Source: Ketobacter sp964016105 (GTDB lineage Bacteria; Pseudomonadota; Gammaproteobacteria; Pseudomonadales; Ketobacteraceae). Taken from it: 64,000 nt of DNA. The notes beneath the pieces are model-generated. The model had not been told where the DNA came from. It searched no databases and worked only from the letters and a program-made list of their open reading frames with translations. Location: assembly GCA_964016105.1 (NCBI GenBank), contig CAXHEX010000005.1, forward strand, positions 186,001-250,000, written 5' to 3'. Of this stretch, positions 8,148-15,847 are shown piece by piece. A program made the position numbers and the translations under genes. How positions within the stretch are numbered: the first letter of the stretch is position 1; each line of letters opens with the position of its first letter.

Positions 8148-9869
8148 TTATCCAATGACTTTCTTTAACTGGTGTCGCTTTCGAACCAAGGCCATGAAAC
8201 CCAACATCATCAGAGTGATTAAAGATCCACTACCGCCACTGCCACTGTCACCGTCAGAACCGGAATCGTCATCGCCGGTGGATCGGGGCTCCACTGGTTT
8301 CACCACGGTAACCTCATTGGTCACATCACCAACGGTGGCGGTCACATTATACTCTTCAGGATTTTCTCCGGCTTCCACACAGAAGGTAGCTATGCCAGTG
8401 TCATCAGTACGGTCACTGCCTTCAACTAACTCAACCACAAAGTCTACGCGAATATCGGCTAGTGCGGCGTTCAAAGCATCGCTTACCTTCGCTTTAAAAC
8501 ACGCCTCTCCGTCAGCCAACTCGAAGTTTGGCAACAAATCCACACTATCAACCAACGCCACTTCAGACAGGGATAAGCCGCCGGGATAGCCATAGGAATC
8601 ATACTCATCGTAGCCATACACAAATACACCGGCTACGGCACCGGTTAGGGTATGACTACCGGGATCAAGCTCAACTTGGGCGTAAGAAAAATCGCTACCT
8701 GGAATAGGCGTAAACATGGATGATTCAATTTCATTGCCATCCAATCTAAGCGCCCCCTGAAAAGCACTTTTTACCACCACATTAACGTAGTTAACGCGAA
8801 AGCCCTCAGTGGGGGTTGCAAAGGTGTAGTTATCCAAAAATTGTTCATAGGGCGGAATCACCATCATAAATGGATCAGAAGTAACACCATCAAATGTGGT
8901 ACCGTTAGAATATTGAGCCACCATTATGGGTTGATTTGCTTCAATGACACCAGCGTTGGCAATTAGCGTCTCATAATGCTCTCCGGCGGACAGAGTAACG
9001 TCTTCAACGCCAGGTATTTTAACAATGGTTTCATCATAGTTCGCCAATACTCGAAAGGTATCACCCTTTGTGCGAGTCGCTAAAGGAGTAACCAAAAACC
9101 GTTTACCCCAAGTATCGGTGGACGGCACTTGCTCGATGATGTGATCACAATATCCGTAACTGGGATCCGGTACGTTTGCACATTGATGCCCGGCAAAAAC
9201 CGATATAGGTTGGTTGGCTTGAATTCGAGTTCCAGTCACATCACCTTGGTCGCAACTCAGGTGCTGATAAACTTCGCCTGCATTCAAAGTGATCTCCATT
9301 TCAGTACCACAGGGATCGCTTAAGGAGGGTAACAGCGTAACGGTTGTTTGATCAGATATACCCACCAAGGTGTATTGGGAATTGCTGCCTGGAACTCCAG
9401 CACCCCAAGCCATCAAGGTATAGTCACTTCCCGCTACATCGCTAGGTAATCCTAAATAAGCATCCGTAGTCTGTATCCGTCTACTCAAGCCATAGACCGT
9501 AAACTCTTCAAGCGAAGAGACATGTATCCCTTTACTAACCACAGTATCGGTTAACATTACCTCCACAGACTGGGGCAATGAGTATTTAGTTGCCACATTG
9601 GCAGCGACATCCACGCTGTCGGAAAACCCCAACCCGGGTATTTCAATACTGATGGTTCGATTTTCAGCGGCACTTAAAAAGAATGAAAACTGGGCTCCGC
9701 CCCCATCAAAATTTTGCGGGAAGGTTAACCAGAAATCCGTACCGTTGGTATCAGCGGTTTCGGCAGTTGTAGTTTGAGGTAACAACACCAAAGCTGATAG
9801 CAATCCAGCAGCAGACATGGCGCGATAGGTTTTTGACAAAGTATGATTGGATTTAAACAAACGAAGCAT
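8148..9869 (-). CDS. Secreted IgGFc-binding-like protein with GlyGly-CTERM sorting tail
   Basis: A 573-residue exported protein. After a signal peptide (cleavage likely near TTTAETADT) comes TNGTDFWLTFPQNF, the opening typical of the IgGFc-binding N-terminal domain, a beta-rich surface module found in many marine and gliding bacteria. Motifs SIEIPGLGF, VTLLPS, IQANQPISVFAGHQC and VAQYSNGTTFDG follow the repeated pattern of this family. Residues about 450-530 look like one bacterial Ig-like (Big_1-type) domain. The C-terminus has a low-complexity Asp/Ser/Gly linker, then GSGGSGS, a hydrophobic helix and an RKRHQLKK basic tail: the GlyGly-CTERM signal recognised by rhombosortase. That predicts processing at the membrane and type II secretion or surface attachment. 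A ligand is not predictable. Confidence 0.75.
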   Translation of the reverse strand: MLRLFKSNHTLSKTYRAMSAAGLLSALVLLPQTTTAETADTNGTDFWLTFPQNFDGGGAQFSFFLSAAENRTISIEIPGLGFSDSVDVAANVATKYSLPQSVEVMLTDTVVSKGIHVSSLEEFTVYGLSRRIQTTDAYLGLPSDVAGSDYTLMAWGAGVPGSNSQYTLVGISDQTTVTLLPSLSDPCGTEMEITLNAGEVYQHLSCDQGDVTGTRIQANQPISVFAGHQCANVPDPSYGYCDHIIEQVPSTDTWGKRFLVTPLATRTKGDTFRVLANYDETIVKIPGVEDVTLSAGEHYETLIANAGVIEANQPIMVAQYSNGTTFDGVTSDPFMMVIPPYEQFLDNYTFATPTEGFRVNYVNVVVKSAFQGALRLDGNEIESSMFTPIPGSDFSYAQVELDPGSHTLTGAVAGVFVYGYDEYDSYGYPGGLSLSEVALVDSVDLLPNFELADGEACFKAKVSDALNAALADIRVDFVVELVEGSDRTDDTGIATFCVEAGENPEEYNVTATVGDVTNEVTVVKPVEPRSTGDDDSGSDGDSGSGGSGSLITLMMLGFMALVRKRHQLKKVIG

Positions 9870-10010
9870 GTGGATAGTCCCCCATATTCAATTAGATTCA
9901 GCTTCAAATGGCTACAGGAAACTTGGACGGACCCGGTAATCAATTCACACAAACCGAAATGATTTCTGCGAAACCCAGCGTCAGGAAATGTCAGATTATG
10001 CTATTGGAAG

Positions 10011-10196
10011 CTATTCATCTTCATGAAACACCGTTACGGAAAGCGTGTCTTCACAGACCACCACAAAGCGAATTGGGCGACAACACACCTGACAATCCTC
10101 TATGTAGTCTTGATGACTGACCGAGCAATCCACCAGTACCTGAATCAGCTCACCACAGTAGGGGCAGGATACGGCCACTTGTTCTAATTCATTCAT
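10011..10196 (-). CDS. CPXCG-motif zinc-ribbon small protein
   Basis: A 61-residue cysteine-rich protein with two zinc-knuckle pairs, SCPYCGE near the N-terminus and EDCQVCCRPI in the middle, matching the CPXCG family of small proteins common in Gammaproteobacteria (function unknown). The ATG at 10196 lies inside the last codons of the upstream TetR gene, so the two overlap by 8 bp and are translationally coupled. A longer frame from 10217 exists but would run deep into tetR and lacks the family alignment. The ending HEDE is typical of these proteins. The coupling to a TetR regulator is probably incidental. Confidence 0.75.
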   Translation of the reverse strand: MNELEQVAVSCPYCGELIQVLVDCSVSHQDYIEDCQVCCRPIRFVVVCEDTLSVTVFHEDE

Positions 10197-10842
10197 GACT
10201 TTCAGTCCTGTTGACAACCCGTTGAACCACTTCGTTTGCTTGCTGCTGGGTCATCCCCAGCCCCACTAAACTGATTTGGGCGATAGCCGGCATGTACTCC
10301 CTGCCCTGACCACCATCCAGCAGAGTACGAATTCCAGACATTAAAGTCCCCAGCACCAAATCGATTGCCGCCACTTCAGAGCAGATATGGAAACGGCCCT
10401 TTTCCATACCTTCCCGCACATCCATCAGTACACTTGAGCGTATGGCTTCGCTCATCTTTGGCAAAGTGCCCGCCAAGCGCAGCAAGGCCCAGCCAAATTC
10501 GGCATCCTCTAACACTCTCCCCATAAAGGTGAAAGCAGCAATCACCACTCTCTGGGCAGGATCTTCAACGCCTTCAAACTGCCGTCTTAGCTGCCATGCC
10601 ATTTGCTCCGAAATAGATAGCGCAGCGGCTTCCATAAGCTGATCTTTGCTCTGAAAGTAGTTATAGAAAGTGCCATTAGAGACACCGGCAGTGGTGGCAA
10701 TCTGCAGAATCGAAGACGAGGAAAAACTATCATCTGCCAGCATGGTCACGGCAGTTTGCACCAATTGATCATGGGTTTTCTGACGTTTTTTAACGCTTAT
10801 CATGTTGGACTTCCCCACCGTATTCCCCCCTTGGAACGGCAT
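10189..10842 (-). CDS. TetR family transcriptional regulator
   Basis: A 217-residue TetR/AcrR-type repressor. The N-terminal DNA-binding domain contains TAVTMLADDSFSSSSILQIATTAGVSNGTFYNYFQSKDQL in register with the family (recognition helix at VSNGTFYNYF); the rest is an all-helical ligand domain. The start could be the ATG at 10842 or the internal Met in SNMISVKKRQ. It is divergent from a DAPG-hydrolase-like gene and an alpha/beta hydrolase, and a perfect 7+7 inverted repeat sits in the shared intergenic region at 10873-10888, so autoregulation plus control of those enzymes is the natural reading. The inducer is unknown but could be an aromatic or acylated phenolic substrate of the hydrolases. 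Confidence 0.85.
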   Translation of the reverse strand: MPFQGGNTVGKSNMISVKKRQKTHDQLVQTAVTMLADDSFSSSSILQIATTAGVSNGTFYNYFQSKDQLMEAAALSISEQMAWQLRRQFEGVEDPAQRVVIAAFTFMGRVLEDAEFGWALLRLAGTLPKMSEAIRSSVLMDVREGMEKGRFHICSEVAAIDLVLGTLMSGIRTLLDGGQGREYMPAIAQISLVGLGMTQQQANEVVQRVVNRTESHE

Positions 10843-10872
10843 TGTTGACAGAAACCCACTGGGCCTGCATTA

Positions 10873-10888
10873 TTGACGAAATCGTCAA
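10873..10888. promoter_or_regulatory. Candidate TetR operator (TTGACGA-AA-TCGTCAA)
   Basis: Perfect inverted repeat of 7-base arms with a 2-base centre, 30 bp upstream of the tetR start and about 120 bp upstream of the divergent DAPG-hydrolase-like gene. Size and placement fit a TetR-family operator controlling both directions. Confidence 0.5.
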
Positions 10889-11011
10889 AAAAGGGCCAAC
10901 GGGTCAATCCTGGTAGAGCAATCAAGCCATTAAATGAAGAATTCCACAACACCCAGGGCCCTGCTCACAAAAAAGCGTTTCATACCATAAACAAAACTGA
11001 CGTACCTTCCC

Positions 11012-11767
11012 ATGAATTTAGATGCATTTCGACTACCGTTAGCCCCTGCCCCAAAAAGCATCCAACTTTTGGTAGATCAGGGGGTTGACCATGATAATTA
11101 CCCTGAAAACGATAAAGTGAGAGCCGTTCTGGACGCTGACAAGGCTCATCCCAGTGGTGTATGGCGGGCCAGAGATGGCAGGGTATTAATTGTATGTAAC
11201 ACCACCTTGGCCAACTGTTCCCCTGAGATGTTGGATTGGTGGTTTGGATGGCATTTACCTTCCAGCGAGCGCTACCGACTATGGCACCCCAGCGCCCATA
11301 TACGCTGTAAAGTTATGGAAGATCGTTCCGGGTTAAGAGACCATCGAAGCCAATACATCAACAACCAATCCTACGTTGATGAATACCTGGGCAACAAACT
11401 TAAACGCCTCACCATTGAATTTATAGAGCCATCGCAATTTGGCTTTGACGACCTCGCGCAACGCAAAGCAACCGCCATCTGCAGTTACACCCATGACCGG
11501 GTTTTACATTCCAAAGGCGGCCACGCATGTCACTTGGTGCTACCCAACCACCAAGGTTGTGAAATGCGAAGCGGGTTCTGGTTGGGCCAGATTGAACATC
11601 ATTTCAAACCGCTGCACGTCACAATGAAACGCTTGTACAACAGCAAGCTGTTCCGCTCCAAAGTCATCAGTGACCAGATGGCATTAAGCCTGTTAACCCA
11701 TTGCGCGGAAGAGATGAACCATTTGGCAAAAATCTTACCTGGACTCTACCGTGAGGCTGCCCTATGA
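11012..11767 (+). CDS. DAPG hydrolase (PhlG)-like protein
   Basis: A 251-residue protein of the DAPG-hydrolase family, whose founding member PhlG cleaves the C-C bond of 2,4-diacetylphloroglucinol; relatives include phloretin hydrolase. Recognisable parts are EMLDWWFGWH, the WHPSAHIRCK segment with a likely metal-binding His, TIEFIEP, SKGGHACHLV, EMRSGFWLG and the C-terminal CAEEMNHLAKILPGLY with the His/Glu pair placed as in the zinc site. It may therefore be a zinc-dependent hydrolase of acylated phenolics or beta-diketone-like compounds; many family members in marine bacteria have no known substrate. The downstream alpha/beta hydrolase starts inside its stop codon (ATGA overlap), so the two are coupled. 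Probably repressed by the divergent TetR. Confidence 0.72.
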   Translation: MNLDAFRLPLAPAPKSIQLLVDQGVDHDNYPENDKVRAVLDADKAHPSGVWRARDGRVLIVCNTTLANCSPEMLDWWFGWHLPSSERYRLWHPSAHIRCKVMEDRSGLRDHRSQYINNQSYVDEYLGNKLKRLTIEFIEPSQFGFDDLAQRKATAICSYTHDRVLHSKGGHACHLVLPNHQGCEMRSGFWLGQIEHHFKPLHVTMKRLYNSKLFRSKVISDQMALSLLTHCAEEMNHLAKILPGLYREAAL

Positions 11768-12627
11768 ATCCGGTGACACTCAGCTTGAACGGAATTGACA
11801 TTGCAGGGAATCTTTATTTACCCCACGCAAACCACCATCCCTGTCCGGCGGTGGTGATGGCCCCGGGTTTCGGTGGCGTTAAAGAAATGCTGATACCGCA
11901 CTATGCCCACGCACTGGCCGATGCTGGCATTGCCACTCTGGCAGTGGACTATCCCTACTTCGGCGCCAGCGCAGGTGAACCTCGGCAACAGATTCAGATT
12001 CAATCCCAATTGGACAGCCATACTGTCGCCCTGGATTTTTTACAGCAGCATTCCGCCATAGATGGAGAAAACCTGGGCATTTGGGGAAGCAGTTTATCCG
12101 GAGGACATGCTCTGGTGATAGCCGCCATTGACACCAGAGTTAAAAGTGTTTTGGCTATTATTCCGTTTATCTCCGTCTCATTAAAAATGGCGCCCCGCTT
12201 CACCGGTATAACCGTTAAAGATTGGTTTTGGCGCAAAGTGATGGGAAAGAGTCAAACCATAAAAATAGCGGGAAAGCCCCATGAGCAGGCTGTGATGAAT
12301 AGTGACGGTGCCTGGCAATGGATGCAAGAGATGACCGCCAATGCGCCCAACTTTGTGGACCATGTCAGCGTGAGTTCTCTATTGGAAATGGCGAACTATA
12401 AAACCGCCAAAGCTGCCCGCGCTATAAAAGTACCGTTGAAAGTGATACTGGCCACAGATGACACCATCACTCCCGCGAGAATGGTAAAAAGCGCCCTGTC
12501 AAAAGTTGAAAAGGTGACGTTTGAAGAATACCCGGAAACCCATTTTGAATTATTTGATCGCCACCTGCAGGACACGGTGGAATCCACCGTGTCCTGGTTC
12601 CAGCAAACGTTAAGCAATGGCTCCTGA
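11764..12627 (+). CDS. Alpha/beta hydrolase (dienelactone hydrolase/acetyl-xylan-esterase-like)
   Basis: A 287-residue soluble alpha/beta hydrolase. The oxyanion segment is VVMAPGFGGVKEM, the nucleophile elbow GIWGSSLSGGHA, the acid ATDDTITPARM and the catalytic His lies in PETHFELF near the end. The closest type is the family of cytoplasmic hydrolases with a small helical cap related to dienelactone hydrolases and UspA/YcjY-like enzymes. It overlaps the stop of the DAPG-hydrolase-like gene by four bases, so both products probably act in one route, for example hydrolysing the ester or acid product of the first. Substrate is inference only. Confidence 0.8.
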   Translation: MNPVTLSLNGIDIAGNLYLPHANHHPCPAVVMAPGFGGVKEMLIPHYAHALADAGIATLAVDYPYFGASAGEPRQQIQIQSQLDSHTVALDFLQQHSAIDGENLGIWGSSLSGGHALVIAAIDTRVKSVLAIIPFISVSLKMAPRFTGITVKDWFWRKVMGKSQTIKIAGKPHEQAVMNSDGAWQWMQEMTANAPNFVDHVSVSSLLEMANYKTAKAARAIKVPLKVILATDDTITPARMVKSALSKVEKVTFEEYPETHFELFDRHLQDTVESTVSWFQQTLSNGS

Positions 12628-12645
12628 AACTGGCGCAACAGCCTG

Positions 12646-13428
12646 CTAGCCAAATACCACCATGGACTGTCGGCTCAGGGCCAAGGGCTGGCCTTGAGGC
12701 CCCCAAATCATAACGGATTGATTGGTATAACCGTCACTGGCTGCCACCATTGCTGCATCCACTCGCCAATTTTCCATGGACAGCCCATTCACATCTTCCG
12801 ATAAAAACTCCAGCATCCAGGTCAAGGAGCTGCCCGCGCAGAGCTTTGACAGATAGGTTAAACCAATGGGAGGAATGTAGTCCGCCATGGCTACCACATG
12901 GTATTCCGTTGAGCTTGCCTCTTCCGGCATACTCAGGTCTATGATTGTCTCGGGTTCTTGCGCACCCGCAAAAGGGAAACGCCCTTTCAACCAGACTGCG
13001 TTGAAATGTTGGGTAAACGTGGGGGAAATACCCGGTATATAGCGCATTCTTTTAGGTGTTTCACATTGCACCTCTGGCATCGCCGGTGTTCTCACCACGT
13101 CAGAGGGTCGAGCGGAACCAAACACACCCACCGCCATAGCCAACACCGCATCACCATCTGTGAGTTGAGCCTGCACGTGAGTTGCACTCTTACCTTGCCT
13201 CACCAGACTTGCAGTAACTTGAATGGCATCCGATTTCGGCGGCGCCACAAAGGTCACCTGAAGACTGCGTAATGGCACATCGGATACCAGGCTGCGCATC
13301 GCCTTCAGCATGGCGGCCCCTTGCAAGCCACCAAATATGGCCCTTCCCTGGCGCCATTGATCACTTACGCTGAACTCTGCAGTTCCTTCAACACACTGAA
13401 TTGCGTCTAACGCTTCGGAAAATTTCAT
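12646..13428 (-). CDS. Acyl-CoA thioesterase (TesB-like double-hotdog)
   Basis: A 260-residue thioesterase-family protein. The segment DQWRQGRAIFGGLQGAAMLKAM is the N-terminal hotdog helix of TesB-like enzymes, followed by LRSLQVTFVAPPKSD and GKSATHVQAQL, all standard in this family; the second hotdog ends ENWRVDAAMVAASDGYTNQSVMIWG. It likely hydrolyses acyl-CoA thioesters in the cytoplasm, perhaps short or branched chains released in lipid or aromatic catabolism. The start at 13428 follows a GAGG ribosome site by 7 bases; the frame remains open to 13449 but lacks a better start. It is transcribed toward the alpha/beta hydrolase and is a separate unit. Confidence 0.82.
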   Translation of the reverse strand: MKFSEALDAIQCVEGTAEFSVSDQWRQGRAIFGGLQGAAMLKAMRSLVSDVPLRSLQVTFVAPPKSDAIQVTASLVRQGKSATHVQAQLTDGDAVLAMAVGVFGSARPSDVVRTPAMPEVQCETPKRMRYIPGISPTFTQHFNAVWLKGRFPFAGAQEPETIIDLSMPEEASSTEYHVVAMADYIPPIGLTYLSKLCAGSSLTWMLEFLSEDVNGLSMENWRVDAAMVAASDGYTNQSVMIWGPQGQPLALSRQSMVVFG

Positions 13429-13534
13429 TAAAACCTCGAACCTGCCCAACCAACTTGATAAACCCCGAATTAAACACCATCTGCCCGGGTAAATGGATAG
13501 GCAAAAGCGCCAAAGATTGCAGTAGGCCCTGTCC

Positions 13535-14212
13535 CTAATCAGATTTTAAGAAGCGATGATCATCAAAGGTTTTAACCAAGTCCGGCATGAATACGGTAAT
13601 CGAAGTCACTAACACCCCATTAATGAAGCCTTCCGAATACAGTAAGGGAACTACGAAAGCCACGTTATCCCACAATTTGGTAAATCCATCTGGCCCCACT
13701 ATGAACTTAAAAAACAGCAGTAACAGCAAGCAGTTAATCAAGGTCGTGAGTAACGTGCCGAAGAAACCCAGCCCCAGGATATACACAAAAAGATTCCGGG
13801 TAGGCAGCCGCTCAATGAGATAGAGCAGCCCCAAAGTGAGAGAGGCCGGAAAAAACACCGTAAACATCCAATCCCATGGCATAGATTGCAAATCAACCGT
13901 ACCAACCAACACCAATAAGCCACAGGCTAAGGCCCCCACCAACAGGCAAAAGCTCCAGCCAAAAACCAGTGTCACCGTAGTAATAAGAAAGGGATGGAGG
14001 TGTAACCCGGGCACAACCTGAAAGCGAAATGACCATATTAAACACAACACCACCAGGGCAATCATCAACGCATGCTGTCGATGCTGAAATCCCATTAACG
14101 CGCGCCAGGGGGCGCTAACGAGAGCAAACAACAACAGTAGCGAGAAAAAAACCCATGCAACCAGCGTTGCCACAGGGGGTAACGTATTGAAGATGAAGTG
14201 ACCAAACTGCAT
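13535..14212 (-). CDS. CbiM-like energy-coupling-factor permease family membrane protein
   Basis: A 225-residue polytopic membrane protein with about six hydrophobic segments. The opening MQFGHFIFNTLPP, the RFQVVPGLHLHPFLITTVTL block and the C-terminal YSEGFINGVLVTSITVFMP resemble a CbiM-superfamily group found as single genes in Pseudomonas and relatives, annotated as energy-coupling factor ABC transporter permeases. Classic CbiM imports cobalt or nickel together with CbiN/Q/O, none of which are here, so transport of metal is uncertain. The frame is open to a TTG at 14317 overlapping the elyC-like stop, but the ATG at 14212 starts where the family similarity starts and has a GGGGCGA upstream. 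It is in tandem with the ElyC-like gene. Confidence 0.6.
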   Translation of the reverse strand: MQFGHFIFNTLPPVATLVAWVFFSLLLLFALVSAPWRALMGFQHRQHALMIALVVLCLIWSFRFQVVPGLHLHPFLITTVTLVFGWSFCLLVGALACGLLVLVGTVDLQSMPWDWMFTVFFPASLTLGLLYLIERLPTRNLFVYILGLGFFGTLLTTLINCLLLLLFFKFIVGPDGFTKLWDNVAFVVPLLYSEGFINGVLVTSITVFMPDLVKTFDDHRFLKSD

Positions 14213-14313
14213 AGCGTCGCCCCATAAATAACCACAACAAAAGAAAACATCTATTAAAGCGAAGTTGCAACAGAGAGAGCCCAGTTGCAACAGCAAACTA
14301 GGAATTGTGGACG

Positions 14314-15075
14314 TCAATAGCCCTTAACCTTGAGCCAGAGCAATCCCACGTACTCGTGCCAGGCCCGCTCAACCCGGCGCAACGCCGATCCTGAAGGTAA
14401 CTTATTGAAAAACCCTTCAACGGGATAGGAACGGGTATCATATTGAGTGGGGGCGGCTATGGGATGTGAGCCCAGGTGATGGTATAGAAAAAGGGTGCGC
14501 GGCATATGGACGGCGGACGTGACCACAGCCAGGGGACGGCCTGCAGTGACCTCTACCCATGCTTCAGCCTCTTCCTCCGTGTCCTTTGCCAGAGGCTTCA
14601 ATATCATATCTTCCCGTGACACAGAAAAAACCTGTTCCGCCACCTGAGCCATGGCTTCTGCCTGGGAAATGGCATCTCCCCCAGAGTAGCCCGACAGCAA
14701 CAATTTTGAATTTGGATTTAAACGATGTATTCGAATCCCTTCGGCCAAACGCATAAGGGCCACCTCCGATAACAAACTGGTTATGGGCACCAGTGGGTCA
14801 CTAACATGGGCATTGCCATGAACCACCACAAAGTCAACGGGTTGGTTGCCGTACATGGGGTACTTTTGCTCCAAGGGCCTCGCCACCCAATGGGCAACAC
14901 TGGGCAGTGAAAAAAAGCCTATCCAGGCCAGAGCCACCACAATCAATCCATTTCGCAGCCGTGCCCTACCTACTAACGCGCAAAAACCCGCCAAACACAG
15001 GCAGAGCCAAAATAGCGGCACTGGCATCAACATGTAACCAAGCACTTTCTTTACAAAAAACAAAAGACTTTCCAT
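14314..15075 (-). CDS. ElyC/YdcF-like DUF218 envelope protein
   Basis: A 253-residue protein with two N-terminal transmembrane segments (about 8-30 and 38-58) and a DUF218 domain. Key motifs are FVVVHGNAHVSDP, RLAEGIRIHRLNPNSKLLLSGYSGGD, the acidic DTEEEAEAW and VVTSAVHMPRTLFLYHHLG. Architecture and length match E. coli ElyC, which affects peptidoglycan assembly and undecaprenyl-carrier recycling at low temperature. The DUF218 fold sits in the periplasm or at the inner membrane. The gene is 102 bp ahead of the CbiM-like gene on the same strand and is divergent from a TetR regulator. Membership in DUF218 is sure; equivalence to ElyC is likely from the two-helix N-terminus. Confidence 0.8.
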   Translation of the reverse strand: MESLLFFVKKVLGYMLMPVPLFWLCLCLAGFCALVGRARLRNGLIVVALAWIGFFSLPSVAHWVARPLEQKYPMYGNQPVDFVVVHGNAHVSDPLVPITSLLSEVALMRLAEGIRIHRLNPNSKLLLSGYSGGDAISQAEAMAQVAEQVFSVSREDMILKPLAKDTEEEAEAWVEVTAGRPLAVVTSAVHMPRTLFLYHHLGSHPIAAPTQYDTRSYPVEGFFNKLPSGSALRRVERAWHEYVGLLWLKVKGY

Positions 15076-15196
15076 CCGTCTTTAGAGCTCCAAATCAACT
15101 TAGCAAATTAAATTCAGTTAACCCCTCATCGTATCAATGTATAATGACGTTTCAACAAAATGAAAGTTAAACACATACCACAGCATTTGTACGTTT

Positions 15197-15847
15197 ATGG
15201 CATCCCCCTCTCCCAAGAAGCGATCAAAACGAACCTACGGCGGACTAAGTGAAGAGCAGCGTGTAGCCGAGCGACGCCAACGTTTTCTAGATGCAGGCTT
15301 AGAAATCTTTGGTACCATCGGTATTCGAGGGGCCACAGTAAGACTGCTATGCAAAGAAGCCAGCCTGACCGAGCGTTATTTCTACGAATCATTTAAAGAT
15401 TCTGAAGATTTGTTCGCCGCAGTTTACGAAACCCAATCGGTAAAAATGCAAGCCTTCCTAGTGGAAAGCATTCAGCACCTACCACAGCAACTTAATCCGC
15501 GTATTCACGCCGCACTTGATCGCTTCTTTACCTTTATGCGTGATGAAAAAGTAGTGAGAGTGCTCCTGCTGGAAAGCATGGTGGGCAGCCAAACCCTAAT
15601 GGAAAAGCACCACGCCACCATTAAACAATACTTTGAGCTAGCTGCAGATTTGATTTTGGCAGACAACAACGAGTACAACCTTTCCCGCGAGTTAGCTCTG
15701 CATATCGCCGCAGCCATTAATGGTGCAACCACGTCTATGGCCGCTTTATGGATGCTGGACAACTACCGTTCACCCCAGGAACAGCTGGTTGAAAGCTGCG
15801 CCCTGGTGGTGACCGGGACCATACAGGCCTTAAGACAGCGGAAATAA
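15197..15847 (+). CDS. TetR family transcriptional regulator
   Basis: A 216-residue TetR-type protein. A basic N-terminus (ASPSPKKRSKR) precedes the helix-turn-helix with EIFGTIGIRGATVRLL and ASLTERYFYESFKDSEDLF; the ligand domain is helical. Its 3' end overlaps by 18 bp, tail to tail, with the cholesterol-oxidase-like gene on the other strand. A TATAAT-like -10 lies at 15140-15145. Regulators of this kind in marine Gammaproteobacteria often control steroid or fatty-acid genes; the adjacent lipid-oriented genes make that plausible here, but no operator could be matched at those genes. Confidence 0.83.
   Translation: MASPSPKKRSKRTYGGLSEEQRVAERRQRFLDAGLEIFGTIGIRGATVRLLCKEASLTERYFYESFKDSEDLFAAVYETQSVKMQAFLVESIQHLPQQLNPRIHAALDRFFTFMRDEKVVRVLLLESMVGSQTLMEKHHATIKQYFELAADLILADNNEYNLSRELALHIAAAINGATTSMAALWMLDNYRSPQEQLVESCALVVTGTIQALRQRK

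Noticed and set aside
13535..14317. Longer CbiM-like protein starting at the TTG at 14317
   Set aside because: The extra 35 residues are Cys-rich and unlike the family; the ATG at 14212 starts the conserved sequence.
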